Source: Physella acuta (Eukaryota > Mollusca > Gastropoda > Physidae). Taken from it: DNA of 64,000 nucleotides. Shown here piece after piece: positions 38,890 through 52,490 of the stretch; position 1 is the stretch's first letter; each line of letters starts with the position of its first letter. A program made the translations under genes and the position numbers. The notes under the pieces were generated by a model. That model was not told where the DNA came from, searched no databases, and saw only the letters and a program-made list of their open reading frames with translations. The stretch lies in contig NW_026731610.1 in NCBI RefSeq assembly GCF_028476545.1, forward strand, positions 1,329,501 through 1,393,500, in the 5' to 3' direction.

Positions 38890-41885
38890 TTACATTTTTA
38901 ATTTTGTCCCTTGTTTTACAAGGGATCCAAAATTTATTGATTCATTGGTTCAACGGTGTTGTGGGTAAATCGGTGGTTTCTCATCTGGACAAATGCAGCC
39001 AGTCATTGAGCTAATGCTTTTCCACATATTTGAGAGCAAATTTATTTTTCAGAATTCCAAAACTTATCAAGAATAGATAGAACATTAGGTAAAAAAAGTA
39101 TTAATAACTTTGTCGTAAACAATACAAAAATAATCGTTCAGTGTATATTGTATTATTACTTTTGTTCCCACATACACATTTTACCTTGTTTGTTGCTTCC
39201 CCTGGATGCAATCAATTTAAATATGGGAAACAACTAAGAACTAAGACAACAAAATATTCTTTTTTACTTTCTCGTACAGAGAAAGTCTTGTAGTCCTGCA
39301 AAAAAAAATCGTGCACAAAAAAAAAACCGAGATTTTTATAAATCTCGACGTTTTACACCTCACTGATACGGAAAAGCATAATTTTGCAATCTTGTCCGTA
39401 TGTCTGTGTGTCTGTGTGTCTGTCTGTGTGTAAACACGATAACTTGAGTACATTTACTGATGAAATTTCATATATACGTATTTTATCAAAATCGTAGACC
39501 CTGATCAACTTTTGAGCGATTTCCGATAACCGGAAGTGGTACTTTTTCTACTTTGAATTTTTCAAAAGCCTATAACTTGAGTACTATTTCAGATAGATAA
39601 ATGAAATTACACTTGTAAGTAAAATATCTAATTCTCTGCCTTCTGTCAAATTTTAAGTAATTTCCGTTGACCGGAAGTCTTAATTTACGCTATTTTCGAT
39701 TTCTCAAAAAACGCATGTAAATTTATAAAGTACTAATAATATTGCGCACTATTATGCACATTTTGTTTTGGCGTTCGCTTGGTGCGCAATTCTTTTTTTT
39801 TCTATGATATTCTATTCTATTTTTAAAAGTTCAAGTAATTAAAAATCATGTCTATATATCAAATCTATAATAATAGTTTCGCTGTCTGTCTATCTATCTA
39901 TCTGTCTGACAAGAACGCAGTTAGGGCACATTATTCCTCCATCTTTCAGTAGCAAGATTGTCACATTGCCTTCTTGTTTGCCGATAATGATGTGGATGAG
40001 GTATGGCGTCTATGCCACAGAGTGCTTTGGGTTTCACGGTACTGATGTTGGAGTTTTCATTCGTAGATTTTAAACGTTTCATTCTATGGTCAGCTCACAG
40101 TTCTAAGAGATCGTTCTCTAACAGCTCCATGAGTATATACACGTACATCTTTGTGTTCGTCTTGTATATTTGTTATTTGGTGACCTGTTTCACTCCAATG
40201 TTTAGCAATCTTTGCGATTGTTTTTGTTCCCAGCCGTTCTGAGGGCGACAAAAGCTAATATAAGCAATTAATTTTAAAATATTTTTTTTATTAATGGTCA
40301 ATCAAATCATTGGCTTGACCAACACGTGGACAACTAAAGCACTGTCCAGTCAGGATGGAGGGATTAGCCAAGTGATACACATATTACAGGTGTATATTAA
40401 GTGGAAGGTAAACCTGAATCGCCTTTACTCTCTTCTTACTGGCTTTTACACGTGGAGTTGAGGGCCGTCGTCCCTACTCCCACGTGCTCTTTGCTATTGT
40501 ATTATTTACTTAGTTAATTTTTATTTACTGTAAAACTTTTATTTTTCATAAACTATTTATGTATCATACGCTTGCAGTTAAGTTTGTGTTTATTGAGTAA
40601 CATATAATTTTACTACAGGCCGTAAACTGTGGACATTGGGTTGACCCGAGTCATCGGACCTGATTATTAATTTTACTTGCCGGCTCTAAACCCTTGCAAG
40701 ACAAATGGTCATCAGACTTGGCTAATAGCTTTGTTACTGCTTGCCGTTACTAGCTACTGCAACATTATAATACTTTGCTCTGTCCGTGACTTAGTTCCCG
40801 TGACAGTTGAATCAGATAGACCCTACTTACTGATTACTATTTTACTTTACAATATTTCCGGTACAGAAGTGGCTCGGACCCTCCTACTGGTTAAATTTCA
40901 TTAATTAACTGGTTTTTTATCAGTGTTACGGCATTATTATTTTGACCTTTGACTTTTTTTACCGTTGACATCATCGCTTACAAAAGATTAGCGTCCCCAT
41001 AATTTGATGTCTATATCAATGTCTTGGTCATTGATCAATTTGATTTACTTATTTTTAAATGCCGTGTTTCACACTTTTGCCAATCATTGACCGCGTACAA
41101 ATGTTACTTCAACTGTTCTGTTACTAATGATGTCTATATTAAATTGACCATTTTAGCTTGACATTTTTTTAATTAAAGCTAAACTTGGCCATTTCGGCCA
41201 TGCTGGTCTAGCAGTTTCTGGATCAAAACAAAATAAAGCGCGAGTGATCTCCTTTAAACATTATCGTATATTCTTAAATAGCAATAAGGGTTCGGATGAC
41301 AAAACCCTCGTTTTTATGCTTCAAATCGAGTATAATATTACATTATGAAATATGATACTGGAAATCGTTCCAAAGTTTGGAGAAAACTACATATTTGCTA
41401 TGATACTTATATTGAACTATTGTCAAGCTAACAATAAAGGACATGATTACAAAACTACGTTTTTTTGTGGTCCGGGTGGTTGTAAAATGTCCAAAGTTTG
41501 TCCAGATCTCGATTTAGATTTTTTTGCTAGATTGTAATACATCCTTTATACTGCGTATACGTTAAATTAGAGAGGTGTAAAACGGTACAAACTGTCAAAA
41601 TTGTATTAAATTAGTGTGCACAATTACAATGTTTTCTCTATACTCTGTGTACGAGAAGGTACAATACTACTTGTATTAGCACACACCTAGTTTATTCTTC
41701 ATTAAATGGAGAACAGAGGAGAGTACTAGAATAATTTACATAAGAATAAAACAAGGTTGGTTGTTGAACAGAAACGTTTTAAACAAGGCTTAAATAAATC
41801 ATGGTGTTAAATTATGCAAGTAAAATGATTGTTTGCAAACATCGAGTGCATAAGAAAAACAACATATATAATTTACATTTTGACC
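38890..41885 (+). repeat. Array unit copy 15, best full-length example
   Basis: P (TCCCTTGTTTTACAAGGGA, intact stem) is at about 38909 and Q at about 39190-39235. An inserted element occupies 39262-39912. T is at about 39918 and GGTATGGCGTCTATGCCACA at 40000. CTCCATGAGTATATACACGT is at 40124, CAATCAAATCATTGGCTTGA at 40299, and GTTGAGGGCCGTCGTCCCTA at 40457. ACTTGCCGGCTCTAAACCCT is at 40674, GCCGTGTTTCACACTTTTGC at 41061, and TTGACATTTTTTTAATTAAA at 41159. Z covers 41640-41850. P to P is about 2.98 kb, or about 2.3 kb without the insertion. Short open frames at 40003 and 41352 are unit sequence. Confidence 0.85.
39262..39912. mobile_element. Inserted repeat with terminal hairpin and TATC tract
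   Basis: It begins with the hairpin ACTTTCTCGTACAGAGAAAGT (39266-39286), has a GTCTGTGTGT tract at 39401-39430, and contains two CGATTTCCG..ACCGGAAGT motifs (39519 and about 39661). It ends with ATAATAGTTTCGCTGTCTGT, (TATC)n and TGACAAGAACGC. The terminal part is shared with the element at 59506-62585. It interrupts array copy 15 between Q and T. Confidence 0.65.
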
Positions 41886-42767
41886 TTGTCCCTTGATTTT
41901 TTTTTTTTTTTTTTAACATTGCAAGTATAAACTTTGGTTTATTATGATACAGGCTAAAGTAGTTGCCAACCCTGGAATAGCATAATGCTAGAGGGCTGGT
42001 AGCAGGGGCGGAACTACAGTGCCGCCAGACCACGCATTGCGGGGGGGGGGTGACATTAATCATTTTTTTTTACAGTTAAAAAAATAATCTTTTAAACGTT
42101 AAGTACTTAACATCATTAAACAGTAAAAGGTCGTTTAGCGTTTTGGATTCTTTTACCGATTCTTCCATTTGAACAATCTTAAGTGGGTAGTGGTTGATCT
42201 TCGTTGGTAGTTGTAGCTGGGTTGTTCTGAAGTCTTGAAGTGGTGTCATTTGGTTTGTAGTTTTGTGTAAAGTGGTAGTGTCTATGAAACTAGAGTTGCT
42301 GAGCTAGTATCGTAATGATGATGTAGCTGGTTGTTAAGGTATCGTAGATAGCTGTCTTCTTTGTCGTTGATGGTAGGTTTGATCCTAGGAAGTGTAGCTT
42401 GGAACTATTCTCGATTTTTCAGCTAGACGACGCCTGCCTAGAGCAATCCTATGCAGGATGATCCGTCACGACACCATCCAACTTACGATAATCTCGACGA
42501 ACTATACTCAACGATCAACTCGACTACTCAAATTTCACAACCTACGATTATTCATCTCTCGACTACTTAAATAATATTATCCAAATACGCTATTCTACCA
42601 ACACTACTACGCGACATTCTCAACATGCGATTTGCAACACACGATTACTCAACCCCATCTACCAATCAACAACGAATCAACTCTCGGCCATACTAATATG
42701 ATTTACTTTCAGCTCGTCATCCCAACCGCAAGAGATTTTAGACAATCCAACCCTTAAGCGTTTAGTC
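41886..42767. repeat. Array remnant, hAT-type fragment, unassigned DNA
   Basis: A truncated P (TCCCTTGATTTTT) is at 41889. A GGCGGAACTAC-type terminus with CACGCATTGCGGGGGG lies at 42004-42052. 42060-42700 has no recognised content, though GATTACTCAACCCCATCTAC at 42643 also occurs near 22484. TTTCAGCTCGTCATCCCAAC at 42707 resumes the approach to P. Confidence 0.5.
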
Positions 42768-42999
42768 CAGGGGTCGGCAACCTGCGGCTCGCGAGCCGCA
42801 TGCGGCTCTTTTGATATCAAGATGCGGCTCTCCAGCTCCTTGAACAAATACTAATAATCTTAATAAAATAATAAAATATTTGAAATAAAAAAAATGTTAG
42901 TGGCTCTTTAAAACGAGGGAAAATTTGAAAATTGTAACTTTTGGCTCTTCCGCTTCAAAAGGTTGCCGACCCCTGGTTTCAAAAGGTTGCCGACCCCTG
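42768..42999. mobile_element. hAT MITE with duplicated right end, perfect TSD
   Basis: The left end is CAGGGGTCGGCAACCTGCGG, as at 5426. The right end AAAAGGTTGCCGACCCCTG appears twice in tandem (ending 42975 and 42999). GTTTAGTC flanks the whole at 42760-42767 and 43000-43007, so the doubled end lies within the TSD. Confidence 0.93.
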
Positions 43000-43007
43000 G
43001 TTTAGTC

Positions 43008-43570
43008 TCATCACATACTCAAACACTTTGATCTTGACCCTTGATTGAAGGGATCCAAAATTTCAACAAGTTTGAAGCTAACGGCCCACTAAATAATGGG
43101 TAGTTTCCAACTTGAAAAATTCAGCCGGTCATCGATCTAAAGCTTTTTAACTTATTTTAGAGGAAATAAATTATTCAGAAGTCCAAAATGTATCAAGAAT
43201 GGAGACAATATTACAAAATAACAGATTATAACTTGTATTAAATTTAATAAATAAACAATTATTTTAGTTTATATTGTATTACTACTTTTGTTCTTTTGCA
43301 AAAATGTATGAATTTTTGTTGCTTCCCCTAGATGCTTTAAATTTTGAAATGGGAAACAACTAATACAAAGAAATTTTAAATATAAATAAATTAAATTTGC
43401 AACAACCAGCCATCGTTACCCGTTACATGTGAATTGTAGGCCTTTGTATTTTAATGATATAATTTCTTTGAGAAAACTATTTTATTAAATAGTTGTTGGT
43501 TAAACCGCAATGGGTTTTACTACACGTGAAAATAACTAAATAGTTAAGAATCCGACGCATTTAAAATAAC
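43008..43570 (+). repeat. Array unit copy 16 (P, Q)
   Basis: P (CCCTTGATTGAAGGG) is at about 43037 and Q at about 43317-43362. CAGCCATCGTTACCCGTTAC is at 43406, as in copies 4 and 11 but without their MITE scrap. Confidence 0.8.
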
Positions 43571-43959
43571 ATTTAGCTAGATCCTATTAACTCAACTAGA
43601 AACTCATATTTCAATTTATAAAAAAAAATAGAACAAACGGACGCTTGAAACTACATGTCTGAGACAAGAAAAAAATATTAAAGTACTTGTTCTTACCAAA
43701 ATCCTTTGAAAAATTACCCTATGCGCGACCAAACTACCCCACCTATTTAAACATGTTCCCCCTGACAAGCCACGTCACAACACATATTCCCTCTCAATGT
43801 ATGTGTCTCCTCGCCTGTCTGAACATGTTCTTTCTGAATGTCGGTGTCACCTCACTTAAAGTGAGACATTTTAAAAGTGAAATGTATTAAATCTTGATCA
43901 CTTCAGAGTTTAACAAATAATTCTTAAATCTTAATTGACACTTTCCGTTATTGTCTCGA
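43571..43959. other. No gene recognised
   Basis: Mixed AT-rich sequence; an open frame at 43687-43890 has no family resemblance or gene signals. Confidence 0.35.
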
Positions 43960-44195
43960 GACTAGCAGTCAATAGGGCAGTTGAAGTAGAGTTATCTGTT
44001 TTCGTGACCTCGGCACATAAAAGGATAGTGTCGTCAGTTCTATGTCAAGCCGTCTTTACTTTCCCTAACGTTAATCAGCTGTCCATCAAACTCGTATGGA
44101 CTCAGGAACGTTCTACTCTATAGGCTTGGAATCCAAACTCACAGCTTTGAGTTATAAATCGTGCACTCTATCTTCCAAGCCGTGAATTTACACAT
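43960..44195 (-). mobile_element. tRNA-derived SINE, inverted
   Basis: Read on the minus strand it has GTTCCTGAGTCCATACGAGT, CGTTAGGGAAAGTAAAGACG and GAGGTCACGAAAACAGATAA, matching the SINE at 36112. The tRNA-like head is degraded. An open frame on the + strand across it is incidental. Confidence 0.7.
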
Positions 44196-44211
44196 AGACT
44201 TGGCTATGTGG

Positions 44212-44430
44212 GACGGCCTGGTCGTACGATAAAGTGCAAGGTTAATAACAGAAAATTTCGGTTCGAATCCTGCAATTCGTTTCATGTCATTGCGTCCGTC
44301 ATGCTCTAATAATCGTCTGACTTAAGTCGATGCAAAAAGGCGGCAGAGCTTACCCGTTCAAATTCCAACGGTCAAAGTAACAAATAAATAAACTACTTCA
44401 TATCTCTTATGAGCAGACTGGTTTAAAAAA
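44212..44430 (+). mobile_element. tRNA-derived SINE with perfect box B
   Basis: The head GGGACGGCCTGGTCGTACGA is followed by a box B matching GGTTCGAATCC at 44260-44270. The body (GTCTGACTTAAGTCGATGCA) is related to, but diverged from, that of the other SINEs. Confidence 0.7.
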
Positions 44431-45255
44431 TGAACTTACTCAATTCCTTTATTTTTTTATATAATTAAACGATTTTAGATCCAATAATTCAGCACATGAT
44501 TGTAGCATTGAGAGATTGATGATGATGTTTCACATTTAAAAAAAAACAGAGAAAGTAATAAAACGAAATGTTTTCTTCCATTAACATTTTAACAAATGTG
44601 CTGATTTTTTATTAACAAAGCATTGACATAAAGTTATATTGCAATACTCTTAGTTTTATCTTTAGCAAAACAAATAAGATAGTGGTAGTCTCCCCTAGTT
44701 ACATTGCATTTTAAATGGTAATAGGGCTTGTAATTCTCGTTCTCTCTCACTTAAAAATCGAAATCTCGTTAGCCAGTTAGAGATACAAAGTTTAAACTAA
44801 AATATTAGTTGTGAACATGATCTCCAAATACATGGCAACTTCAAGATTTCAAAATACCAAGATAGCCCAAAATGTAACAATCATAAAAATTTTAATAATA
44901 ATAAAATCAGAAAATACCTGTAGGTCGACATTAATAATTATATTATTTTAATATTATAACTACGTTTAGGATAAGTTGTTGCAGATTCGAATTAATAATA
45001 ACTAACTGGATGCTCTTTAAAAAAAAAACAATTTAACGTAAGCTATATTTTTCTTTAAGCTATCCTACATATTGTAGTCTATCATATATAATTGTTTACA
45101 ATTTAAAATAACTTAACAACGGCGGAAGTAACTTGTCTATTTATTTATGTTATCCGATGTAATAATAATATTCATGTCTAGTTTGAAAAATACTAGCTGG
45201 CAAGTACGAAAGCGAGAGGTCGGTGACCTACTTACCAGTTCTATTAACTCAAACA
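44431..45255. other. AT-rich stretch with a weak Q remnant
   Basis: TCTCCCCTAGTTACATTGCA and TTTTAAATGGTAATAGGG at 44689-44727 resemble Q, preceded by P-Q spacer-like sequence. Otherwise nothing is recognised. Confidence 0.4.
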
Positions 45256-45260
45256 AATTG

Positions 45261-45305
45261 TGGGACGGCGTGGTCTAAGCGATAGAGCGCTAGCGTGATA
45301 ACCTT
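45261..45305 (+). mobile_element. SINE head fragment
   Basis: GTGGGACGGCGTGGTCTAAG and CGATAGAGCGCTAG form only the 5' tRNA-like part with box A; the body is absent. Confidence 0.55.
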
Positions 45306-45399
45306 CAGTAGAAAAAAGAAATTGAACTTTCAAATTAGCATTCGTATGCTCTACCATTCGACTGTTCAGTTCCATAAATCAGCGATTATTATTCATATA

Positions 45400-45640
45400 T
45401 TTTATTTAGTTCCGTGTTTCACACTGTTGTTAATCATTTACCGCTTACAATAGTTACATCAAGATTTATGTTACTAATGCTATCTATATTGAATGGATCT
45501 TTATTGCTTGAGATTTTTAAAATTTAAAACATGGCCATGTTGGTCTACCAGTATTTGTGGTAACAAAAAACAAGTTAATAATAAGTCTAGTGACAATTTA
45601 AGCGCAATTTCCTTAATTATTTTTTTAGAATTCACAGACC
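45400..45640 (+). repeat. Array late modules, diverged
   Basis: TTCCGTGTTTCACACTGTTG at about 45411 and TCATTTACCGCTTACAATAG at 45434 match the GCCGTGTTTCACAC module. Then ATGGCCATGTTGGTCTACCA follows. Confidence 0.6.
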
Positions 45641-45647
45641 TACGTAA

Positions 45648-45885
45648 AAATCCTTTCGAACCTCCGCTCATTCACTATGGTAAAATCCTTTTGAACCTTA
45701 GCGCTTTGCGCTAACGAGTAGGCCTACACGATGATCAGTTTTAAAAAAAAATCCTTTCGAACCTCCGCTAATTCGCTATGGTAAAATCCTTTCGAACCTC
45801 AGCGCTTTGCGCTAAAAACCTACACGATGCTCAGTTTAAATTAAAAAGATCATCCTAGGCCTACACGATGCTCAGTTTAAAAATT
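45648..45885. repeat. Tandem duplication with AGCGCTTTGCGCT hairpin
   Basis: Two copies of about 100 bp (from about 45648 and 45748) contain ATCCTTTCGAACCTCCGCT, TAAAATCCTTT and the small hairpin AGCGCTTTGCGCT, ending CTACACGATGCTCAGTTT. A third partial tail is at 45859. Confidence 0.75.
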
Positions 45886-45899
45886 CTTAATTAATTTTT

Positions 45900-46450
45900 T
45901 GTGACCGAACGAAAGGATATTTTTGCAAACTTTCTTCGGCAATATTGTTCTAAATTATGGCAGAAATCGATTGGTAAATGTTTCAAGTCGCTATGTGGTC
46001 TGGTTGCCGAGATATGGGCAAAAAACTGCATTTTTTAAATAGTTTTTTTGGCTTTTCCGGGAAATCCATGAAGGAATTCCGGGAATTTTTTTGGCCCACA
46101 ATCATCCTCGGATCTTGCTTAACATATTTGCTTTTGGAACTAGTCCTCGATATTGCTTCGTTGAGAAGGAGAAACGACTTAAAGCTGCGGACACACATCC
46201 ATCCATACATCCATCCAGAAATGACGAGTTAATTATCGCAATCCCCCAGTATGGAAATTGCGCTAAAAAGGTATTTGTATTAATACCAACCTAAGGATGT
46301 TTTACTATTTTCCTGGATTCTACGTGAAGTGGACAATCCAGGGAAATAGCAGAGTAGGTTTGCATAAAAATATACAAGGTTTGCAGCTAAACCTTGTATT
46401 TAAAAAACACGTTTAAAACGAGTATTAAATACATCGTGTGATTCCATTTT
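45900..46450. repeat. Unclassified repeat and an old Z module
   Basis: A block with ACACATCCATCCATACATCC at 46192 follows a GC-balanced stretch with no clear protein match. 46270-46440 is the diverged Z module paralogous to 36890-37090. Confidence 0.45.
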
Positions 46451-46462
46451 TATAAAATAACT

Positions 46463-46700
46463 AGGCATGCTGCCCAGCTTCGCTTAGGCTTTCGAAAACA
46501 TTGAGAATTTGAATGCTTAATTAATTCTCCCATATAAGCCGCCGGTCAGTCGAGGTCAGTTTTGACCCACTCATCGTAGACTTTTCGGCCAACCGGCCCC
46601 CGTGTTCTGTCGCCCCAAGGCAAGATCCTGCCAAATTTGAAGCGCCTGCGGCGCCGGGAAGTGCCCTTTCGGGCACCCGACAACTTAGCTTTATACATCA
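46463..46700. mobile_element. Short copy of the CTAGGCAT-headed element
   Basis: The head CTAGGCATGCTGCCCAGCTTC is followed by a single tail unit: GCCGGTCAGTCGAGGTCAGT at 46542 and CCTGCGGCGCCGGGAAGTGC at 46646. There is no 340-bp core. It is the minimal relative of 25434-28250. Confidence 0.75.
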
Positions 46701-46815
46701 TCTAGATCTAGAATCTCTAGATCTATATGATCTAGAATCTCTAGAATATAGATGATCTAGAATATCTAGATCTAGATCAATATCTAGATCTAGAATCTCT
46801 AGATCTAGAATCCAA
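46701..46815. repeat. AGATCTAGA-type palindromic microsatellite
   Basis: Irregular repetition of CTAGATCTAGAATCT-like units. Nearly every unit is self-complementary, so the tract can fold at many registers. Confidence 0.85.
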
Positions 46816-47228
46816 ATGGATAAAATATTTTTTTTTAAAGTTTAGGCCGAGAAAATCGTATTGTATAGGCTACATTTCATAGCGTACATAGCTCTATATC
46901 ATATTTGAATGAAATAGTTCATTTCTTTTTATTCTAAACTCGGAAGATGACGTCATCAGTTTCGTGCTCTTTTTTTTTAGTGTAAACAATAAGCGATGTC
47001 ATTGTTAAATGTATTCTTGTCCCAAGTTTATATACCTTTCCGATTGCATAAATAATACTGTTTTTCTACATTCGAATACGCCTTTATTTTTTATTTTTCT
47101 TCTTTAAATAAAATTGTGGTTATACATTTAAAACATCTAGCATATTATTTTCAACAAAAGTCCGTATAAAGGTATCCATATATCGCTGCCGATTCTGACG
47201 TGATGTCCGGCGAAAATATTTTGCGGAC

Positions 47229-47263
<35 letters not shown>

Positions 47264-47311
47264 TGCGAACGTGGGGTTTTATATATTAGGATATTATATG
47301 CAAACTCAACG
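46816..47311. other. Unclassified sequence with a (GA)n tract
   Basis: GACAGACAGAGAGAGAGAG lies at about 47225-47262, preceded by AT-rich DNA. Possibly a degraded mobile element of the kind that ends in tetranucleotide or dinucleotide tracts. No coding. Confidence 0.35.
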
Positions 47312-47319
47312 ACTAAGTG

Positions 47320-48631
<1,312 letters not shown>

Positions 48632-48644
48632 ACTAAGTGAGTTA

Positions 48645-50885
48645 AACAATATGATATTGTCCCTTGATTTCAAGGGATCCAAAATTTCATTTACTTTCGG
48701 TTTTTTGAGAAAGCTACTTAATCGGTAGTTTCCTATTTAAAATATTTAGCAGGTAATACAGGTAAAGTTTTCTATACATTTTAAAGCACATGAATTATTC
48801 ATAAATCCAAAAATCAACCTTAAATGGACAGATTATTACCTTATAATATATTATTAACTATGTTAAAAGTAATAATTAAAACAATTATTTTCGGTGACAT
48901 TGTATTATAACTTATGTCCTAATGCAAAAATTCAGTTTTATGGTTGCTTCCCTTGGCTACAATAAATATTCAAATGGGAAACAACTAACAAAATGAAATG
49001 TTCTCTTGCATCTATTCCTTTCAGGGAAATGCCGGGATAAATTTTCCGTCAGCTAATTTTATGCCGCAATGATATCTAAAACGGAGAATTTCAAGTTTGT
49101 CATGGTTTGTCATGGATGTGTCTAGCAGTTAGGGCACATTATTCCTCTATTGTACAGTTAAAAGATGGTCACATTTTTTCTTGTTTGTTGATAACGATAT
49201 GGATGAAGTATGGCGTCTCTGCAACTGAGTCCTTGTGTTACACGATAATGATGTAAGAAATTTCATCCACAGATTTTAAGACGTTTCGATCTGTGGCCGG
49301 CTTTTAAAGTTCTGAGAGAGCGCTCTAACAGCTCCATGAGTATATCAACGTACATCTGCGAGTTTTTTTTTGTATTTTTTTCTTATAGTTTTATTTGCTG
49401 TTATGTTTAGCAAAACTGTGTATTTTTAGCTCTCAGTCGTTCTGAATGCGACAAAAGCTGTTATGATCAATTATTTTTTAATATTTTTTTTTACTTAATC
49501 ATCACTAACAGTACAAATGTCAAACCGCCATCTTGCCTTTATCTACTACCCCACCAGTTGGTCATCTGACTTAGGCCCTGTCAAATCATTGGCTTGACCA
49601 ACACTTGTACACCTAAAGCACTGTCCAGTCAGGATAGAAGGACCAGCCACATGCTAGGCAAAGTGTAGGCGTAGCTTAAGGTGGGGGGGTGGGGGGTGGG
49701 GGGGGGGGGGTGGACCTAAATCGCCTTTAATCTCTTCTTATTGGAGTATAGGGCTTCTGTGGAGTATAGGGCTAAGTAACATTTCCGTGGGGAGGGGGAG
49801 GAGGGGATTGGACACTGGTAATAGAATATATTTTCTACATAGCTTCTATTTCGTTTGAGCGGAAATGAGATGCTTGGAAGAAACTCGGGACCTGATTATT
49901 TGTTTTACTTGCCGGCTGTAAACCCTTGCAAGACAAATGGTTATCAGACTTGGCTAATAGCTTTGTTACTGCTTGCCGTTACTAGCTACTGCAACATTAT
50001 AATACTTTGTCCGTGACTTAGTTCACGTGACAGTTGAATAAGATACTTACTGATTACTATTTTACTTTACAATATTCCCGAAAGAGAAGTGGCTCGGACC
50101 CTCAAATCTAAATTTCTAGTTCATTGATCACTTTGATTTACTGAGTTTTAAATGCCGTATTTCACACTGTTGTCAATCATTTACTTTACCGCGTACAAAG
50201 GTTACATCAACTTTTCTGTTACTAATGATGTCTGTATTAAATTGACCTTTATAGCTTAACATGTTTTAATTAAAGCTAAACTTGGTCGTGTCTGCCTTGC
50301 TGGTCTAGCAGTTTCTGGTAGAAAAAAAAAAAAAAAAGTGGGAGTGATCTCCTTTATACTTTCTCTTATATTCTTGAATAACAATAATAGTTCAGACGGC
50401 ACTTAAAGTGCAATCGGGCTATAGAAATTTTGAAGTTAGTGAAAAAGCCCTCGTTTTTTATGCTGTATGTAAGTATGATATTAAATTATCAAATATGATA
50501 ATAAAAGTATCATATTATGAAGTTTTTTTTAAGAAATTCAAAATACAAAAGCATATTTTCGTCAGCCAAACATAAACGGTTCACAAGATATAGGCTTTTG
50601 ATAAACCGGAAATAAAGTAAGCACATGTTACGCCTACTGGAAATCGTTCCAAAGTTTAGAGAAAACATCTTATTTGTTTTAATATATAAATTATTTCTGT
50701 TCAAGCTAACTGAAACGGACAGAGTTACAAAACTACGTTTTTTGGGCTCTAGATGGTTGTAAAAAGTCCAAGTATGTCCAAATCTCGATTTTGATTTTTT
50801 TTTGTGCATGATTTTAATAGATATTTTATATTCCGTATTCGTTAAAGTAGGTAGGTGTAAAACAGCACAATCTGTCAAAATTAAA
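48645..50885 (+). repeat. Array unit copy 17
   Basis: A perfect P is at about 48660 and Q at about 48940-48985. T is at 49120, CTCCATGAGTATATCAACGT at 49332, and AGCACTGTCCAGTCAGGATA at about 49617. A G-run block with MITE remnants lies at 49680-49890. TACTTGCCGGCTGTAAACCC is at about 49907, TGCCGTATTTCACACTGTTG at 50153, and TTAACATGTTTTAATTAAAG at 50257. It then jumps into the Q region of the next copy, so part of the unit is deleted. Open frames at 50510-50878 are unit sequence. Confidence 0.8.
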
Positions 50886-52490
50886 TTAAATTAAGTTCAT
50901 ATTGTATTAATAGTTTTGTGCTCACAGAAATAAATTCCTTAAATTGGTTGCTTCCCCTGGTTGCAATTCATTTCAATATGGGAAACAACTAACAAAATGA
51001 AATATTCTCTTGATATCTCTATTCCGTTCAGGGATGTGCCACTATGTATTTCCCGTCAATTCATTTTATGCCGCCATGAAATCTAAAATGGAGAATTCTA
51101 CACATGTCATAGGTGTGTCTAGCAGTTAGGGCACATTATTCCTATATCCTACATTAACAAGATAGCCACATTGTCTTCTAGTTTACCGATAATGATGTGG
51201 ATGAGGTATGGCGTCTATGCCACAGAGTGCTTGAGTTTCACGATACTGATGTTGGAGTTTTCATTCGTAGATTTTAAAACGTTTCGGTCTGTGGCCAGCT
51301 CACAGTTCTAAGAGAACGTTCTCTAACAGCTCCATGAGTATATACACGTACATCTACGAGTTCCTTTTGTATATTTGTTATTTTGTGATAGGTTTTACTT
51401 TAATGTTTTGCAATCTTTGCTCGTTCTGAGGGCGACATAAGTTACTATAAGCGATTATTTGTTTTAAATATTTTGTTTGACTTAATTATCTGAGCCGTTA
51501 AATGTGTTAAGCCGCCATCTTGCCTTGCCTGCGACCCCCACCAGATAACTGCATTCTTACCCCCCCCCCCCCCCCCCCACCTCACCCACACTTTTGGTAA
51601 GTTATGTCAGCACCTAGATCGTTGGTCATGTGACATAGCAACCAATCAAATCAATGGGTTGACCAACAAGCGTACACATAACGTGATACGCAACATGGAG
51701 GAAAATCTAAATCGCTTTTATTATTTTGTTTACTGGCTTTCGTACGCGGTGTGTAGGGCCATTATCGTGTAGGATAGATTAGCGTCCCAATAACAAAAAT
51801 GGGATGTCTATCTCAATGTCTTGTTCATTGATCACTTTGCTTTACTGAGTTTTAAATTCCGTGCGTTATATTGTAGTCAATCATTACCGTGCGCAAATTT
51901 TACTTCATTCAACTGTTCTGTTACTAATGATGTCTATATTAAATTGACCATTATAGCTTGACATTTTTTTATTAAAGCTAAACTTGGCCGTGTCGGCCAT
52001 GCTGGTCTTGCAGTTTCTGGGGCAAAACAAAATAAAGCGGGAGTGATCTCCTTTAAACTTTCAAAATAAAGCGGGAGTGATCTACGTTTGAACGTCAACT
52101 TTTTCAAAATCTCCATTTAGATATTTTTGCAAGATTTGTGATACATCCTTTAAATTCGGTTAAAGTAGGATGGTGTAAAAATGTCAAAATGTTATTACAT
52201 GTGTGCGCACAATTACAATACTTTCTCTATGCTCTGTATACGAGGAGGTACAATGGAACTTGCATTACAACCCACCTAGTAGATTTTACATTAAATGGAG
52301 AACGAAGGAGAGTTCTAGAACAATTTACATAAGAAGAAAACAAGGTTTATCGTTGAACCATGTAACAGAAACGTTTTAATCAAGGCTTAAATAAATCATG
52401 GTATTAAATTATGCTAATAAGATAATTGTTTCCAAACTTCAAGTGCAGCTACATGCCACATAAGGACAGACAATTTTCATTTACATCTAT
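50886..52490 (+). repeat. Array unit copy 18
   Basis: Q is at about 50947-50990, S at 51070, T at about 51118, and GGTATGGCGTCTATGCCACA at 51207. CTCCATGAGTATATACACGT is at 51332 and AAGCCGCCATCTTGCCTTGC at 51510. A poly-C run lies at 51561-51578 and CATGTGACATAGCAACCAAT at 51627. AAATTGACCATTATAGCTTG is at about 51942. Z (CTCTGTATACGAGGAGGTAC at about 52231, GTGCAGCTACATGCCACATA at 52443) ends the copy. Confidence 0.8.

Noticed and set aside
50510-50878. 122-codon minus-strand frame
   Set aside because: It lies wholly in array unit sequence also found at 41350-41580, where the frame is not kept.
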